DNA of 64,000 nucleotides from Rhodopseudomonas palustris (lineage in GTDB: Bacteria; Pseudomonadota; Alphaproteobacteria; Rhizobiales; Xanthobacteraceae). Shown here piece by piece: positions 63,834-64,000 of this stretch (position 1 is its first letter; each line of letters opens with the position of its first letter). The notes under the pieces are model-generated. The model worked only from the letters and a program-made list of their open reading frames with translations. It was not told the origin of the DNA and searched no databases. The position numbers and the translations under genes were made by a program. The stretch lies in the NCBI RefSeq assembly GCF_003226555.1, contig NZ_QKQS01000012.1, positions 82,519 to 146,518 of the forward strand, written 5' to 3'.

Positions 63834-63961
63834 GGATCACGTCCCGGCGGCGATGCTGTTGAAGGTCTGTCATGCCCGCAAACTAGACATTTCGGCCCTG
63901 AATCCAAAGTGACAAATCGTTCAAGTAGCGAGGCTTTCCGATCAGCGCGCGCCTTGCAAAC

Positions 63962-63998
63962 AAAAAAGGGGCGCCACCCTTTGCAAAGGCGGCGCCCC
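63962..63998 (-). terminator. Terminator of a - strand gene beyond the window end
   Basis: A hairpin with GGGGCGCC (63968-63975) and GGCGCCCC (63991-63998), extended by near-complementary inner bases (CCCTTT/AAAGG), is followed on the - strand by six U residues (63962-63967). It implies that a - strand gene ends just outside the window and that the kinase-glnE pair has its own promoter in 63834-63961, which I could not define. Confidence 0.8.
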
Positions 63999-64000
63999 GG

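Overview
The window is high-GC chromosomal DNA from an alphaproteobacterium of the Bradyrhizobium/Rhodopseudomonas group, most likely Rhodopseudomonas palustris or a close relative. That assignment rests on recognition of the gene content (pqqABCDE, a TakP-type TRAP transporter, several tripartite tricarboxylate and RND/FUSC exporters, DivJ/PleC/PdhS-like kinases) and on dispersed palindromic repeats of the CGTCATTGCGAG and GTCATTCCGGGGCG types. No database comparison was made. I see no rRNA, tRNA, CRISPR array, phage, integrase or transposase. Almost everything reads as ordinary core or lifestyle genes; the only clearly mobile-style module is a small toxin-antitoxin pair.

Layout. 1-6.7 kb: housekeeping genes (class II DAHP synthase cut by the window edge, glutathione reductase, a DUF2059 protein, rpiA, gph, a PEGA-like lipoprotein behind a consensus CtrA box, moaA). 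6.9-10.6 kb: TRAP transporter with the two permeases on + and the binding protein convergent on -. 10.9-17.6 kb: mrp, a beta-hydroxyacid dehydrogenase, a membrane histidine kinase behind a CtrA-like box, DUF1289, a retropepsin-like protease, a HigBA-type toxin-antitoxin pair and dusA. 17.9-22.1 kb: a class III adenylate/guanylate cyclase, a PepSY-like secreted protein and a patatin lipoprotein. 22-28 kb: a TriABC-like RND pump with two adaptor genes and a divergent TetR regulator with a palindromic operator. 28-32 kb: a luciferase-like monooxygenase, a HerA/DUF87 ATPase and glutathione-dependent formaldehyde dehydrogenase. 32.2-36.2 kb: a TetR gene divergent from an aaeBXA-like aromatic-acid exporter. 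36.3-39.7 kb: pqqABCDE on the - strand.

40-49.8 kb: a GntR regulator with two palindromic sites, a formyl-CoA:oxalate CoA-transferase homologue (frc), the tripartite tricarboxylate transporter tctCBA, then a ketopantoate-reductase family protein, a fumarylacetoacetate-hydrolase family protein, a nitronate-monooxygenase family protein and a quinone oxidoreductase. This looks like uptake and catabolism of small carboxylates, but only the frc step has a recognisable substrate class. 49.9-64 kb: a zinc-type CDF exporter with two C-terminal domains, a PAS histidine kinase, a subtilisin-type autotransporter, an AraC regulator, a small membrane protein, glnE and a histidine kinase translationally coupled to glnE.

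I did not find a convincing, wholly undescribed multi-gene system. The most worthwhile leads are the CtrA boxes at 5007-5022 and 13209-13224, the YfdW-like Gln48 frc beside a tct transporter under a two-site GntR control region, the kinase-glnE coupling, the orphan HerA-like ATPase, and the promoter-overlapping palindromes of the toxin-antitoxin and efflux operons. Start codons were chosen by eye from ribosome-binding sites and family length; several are not ATG.
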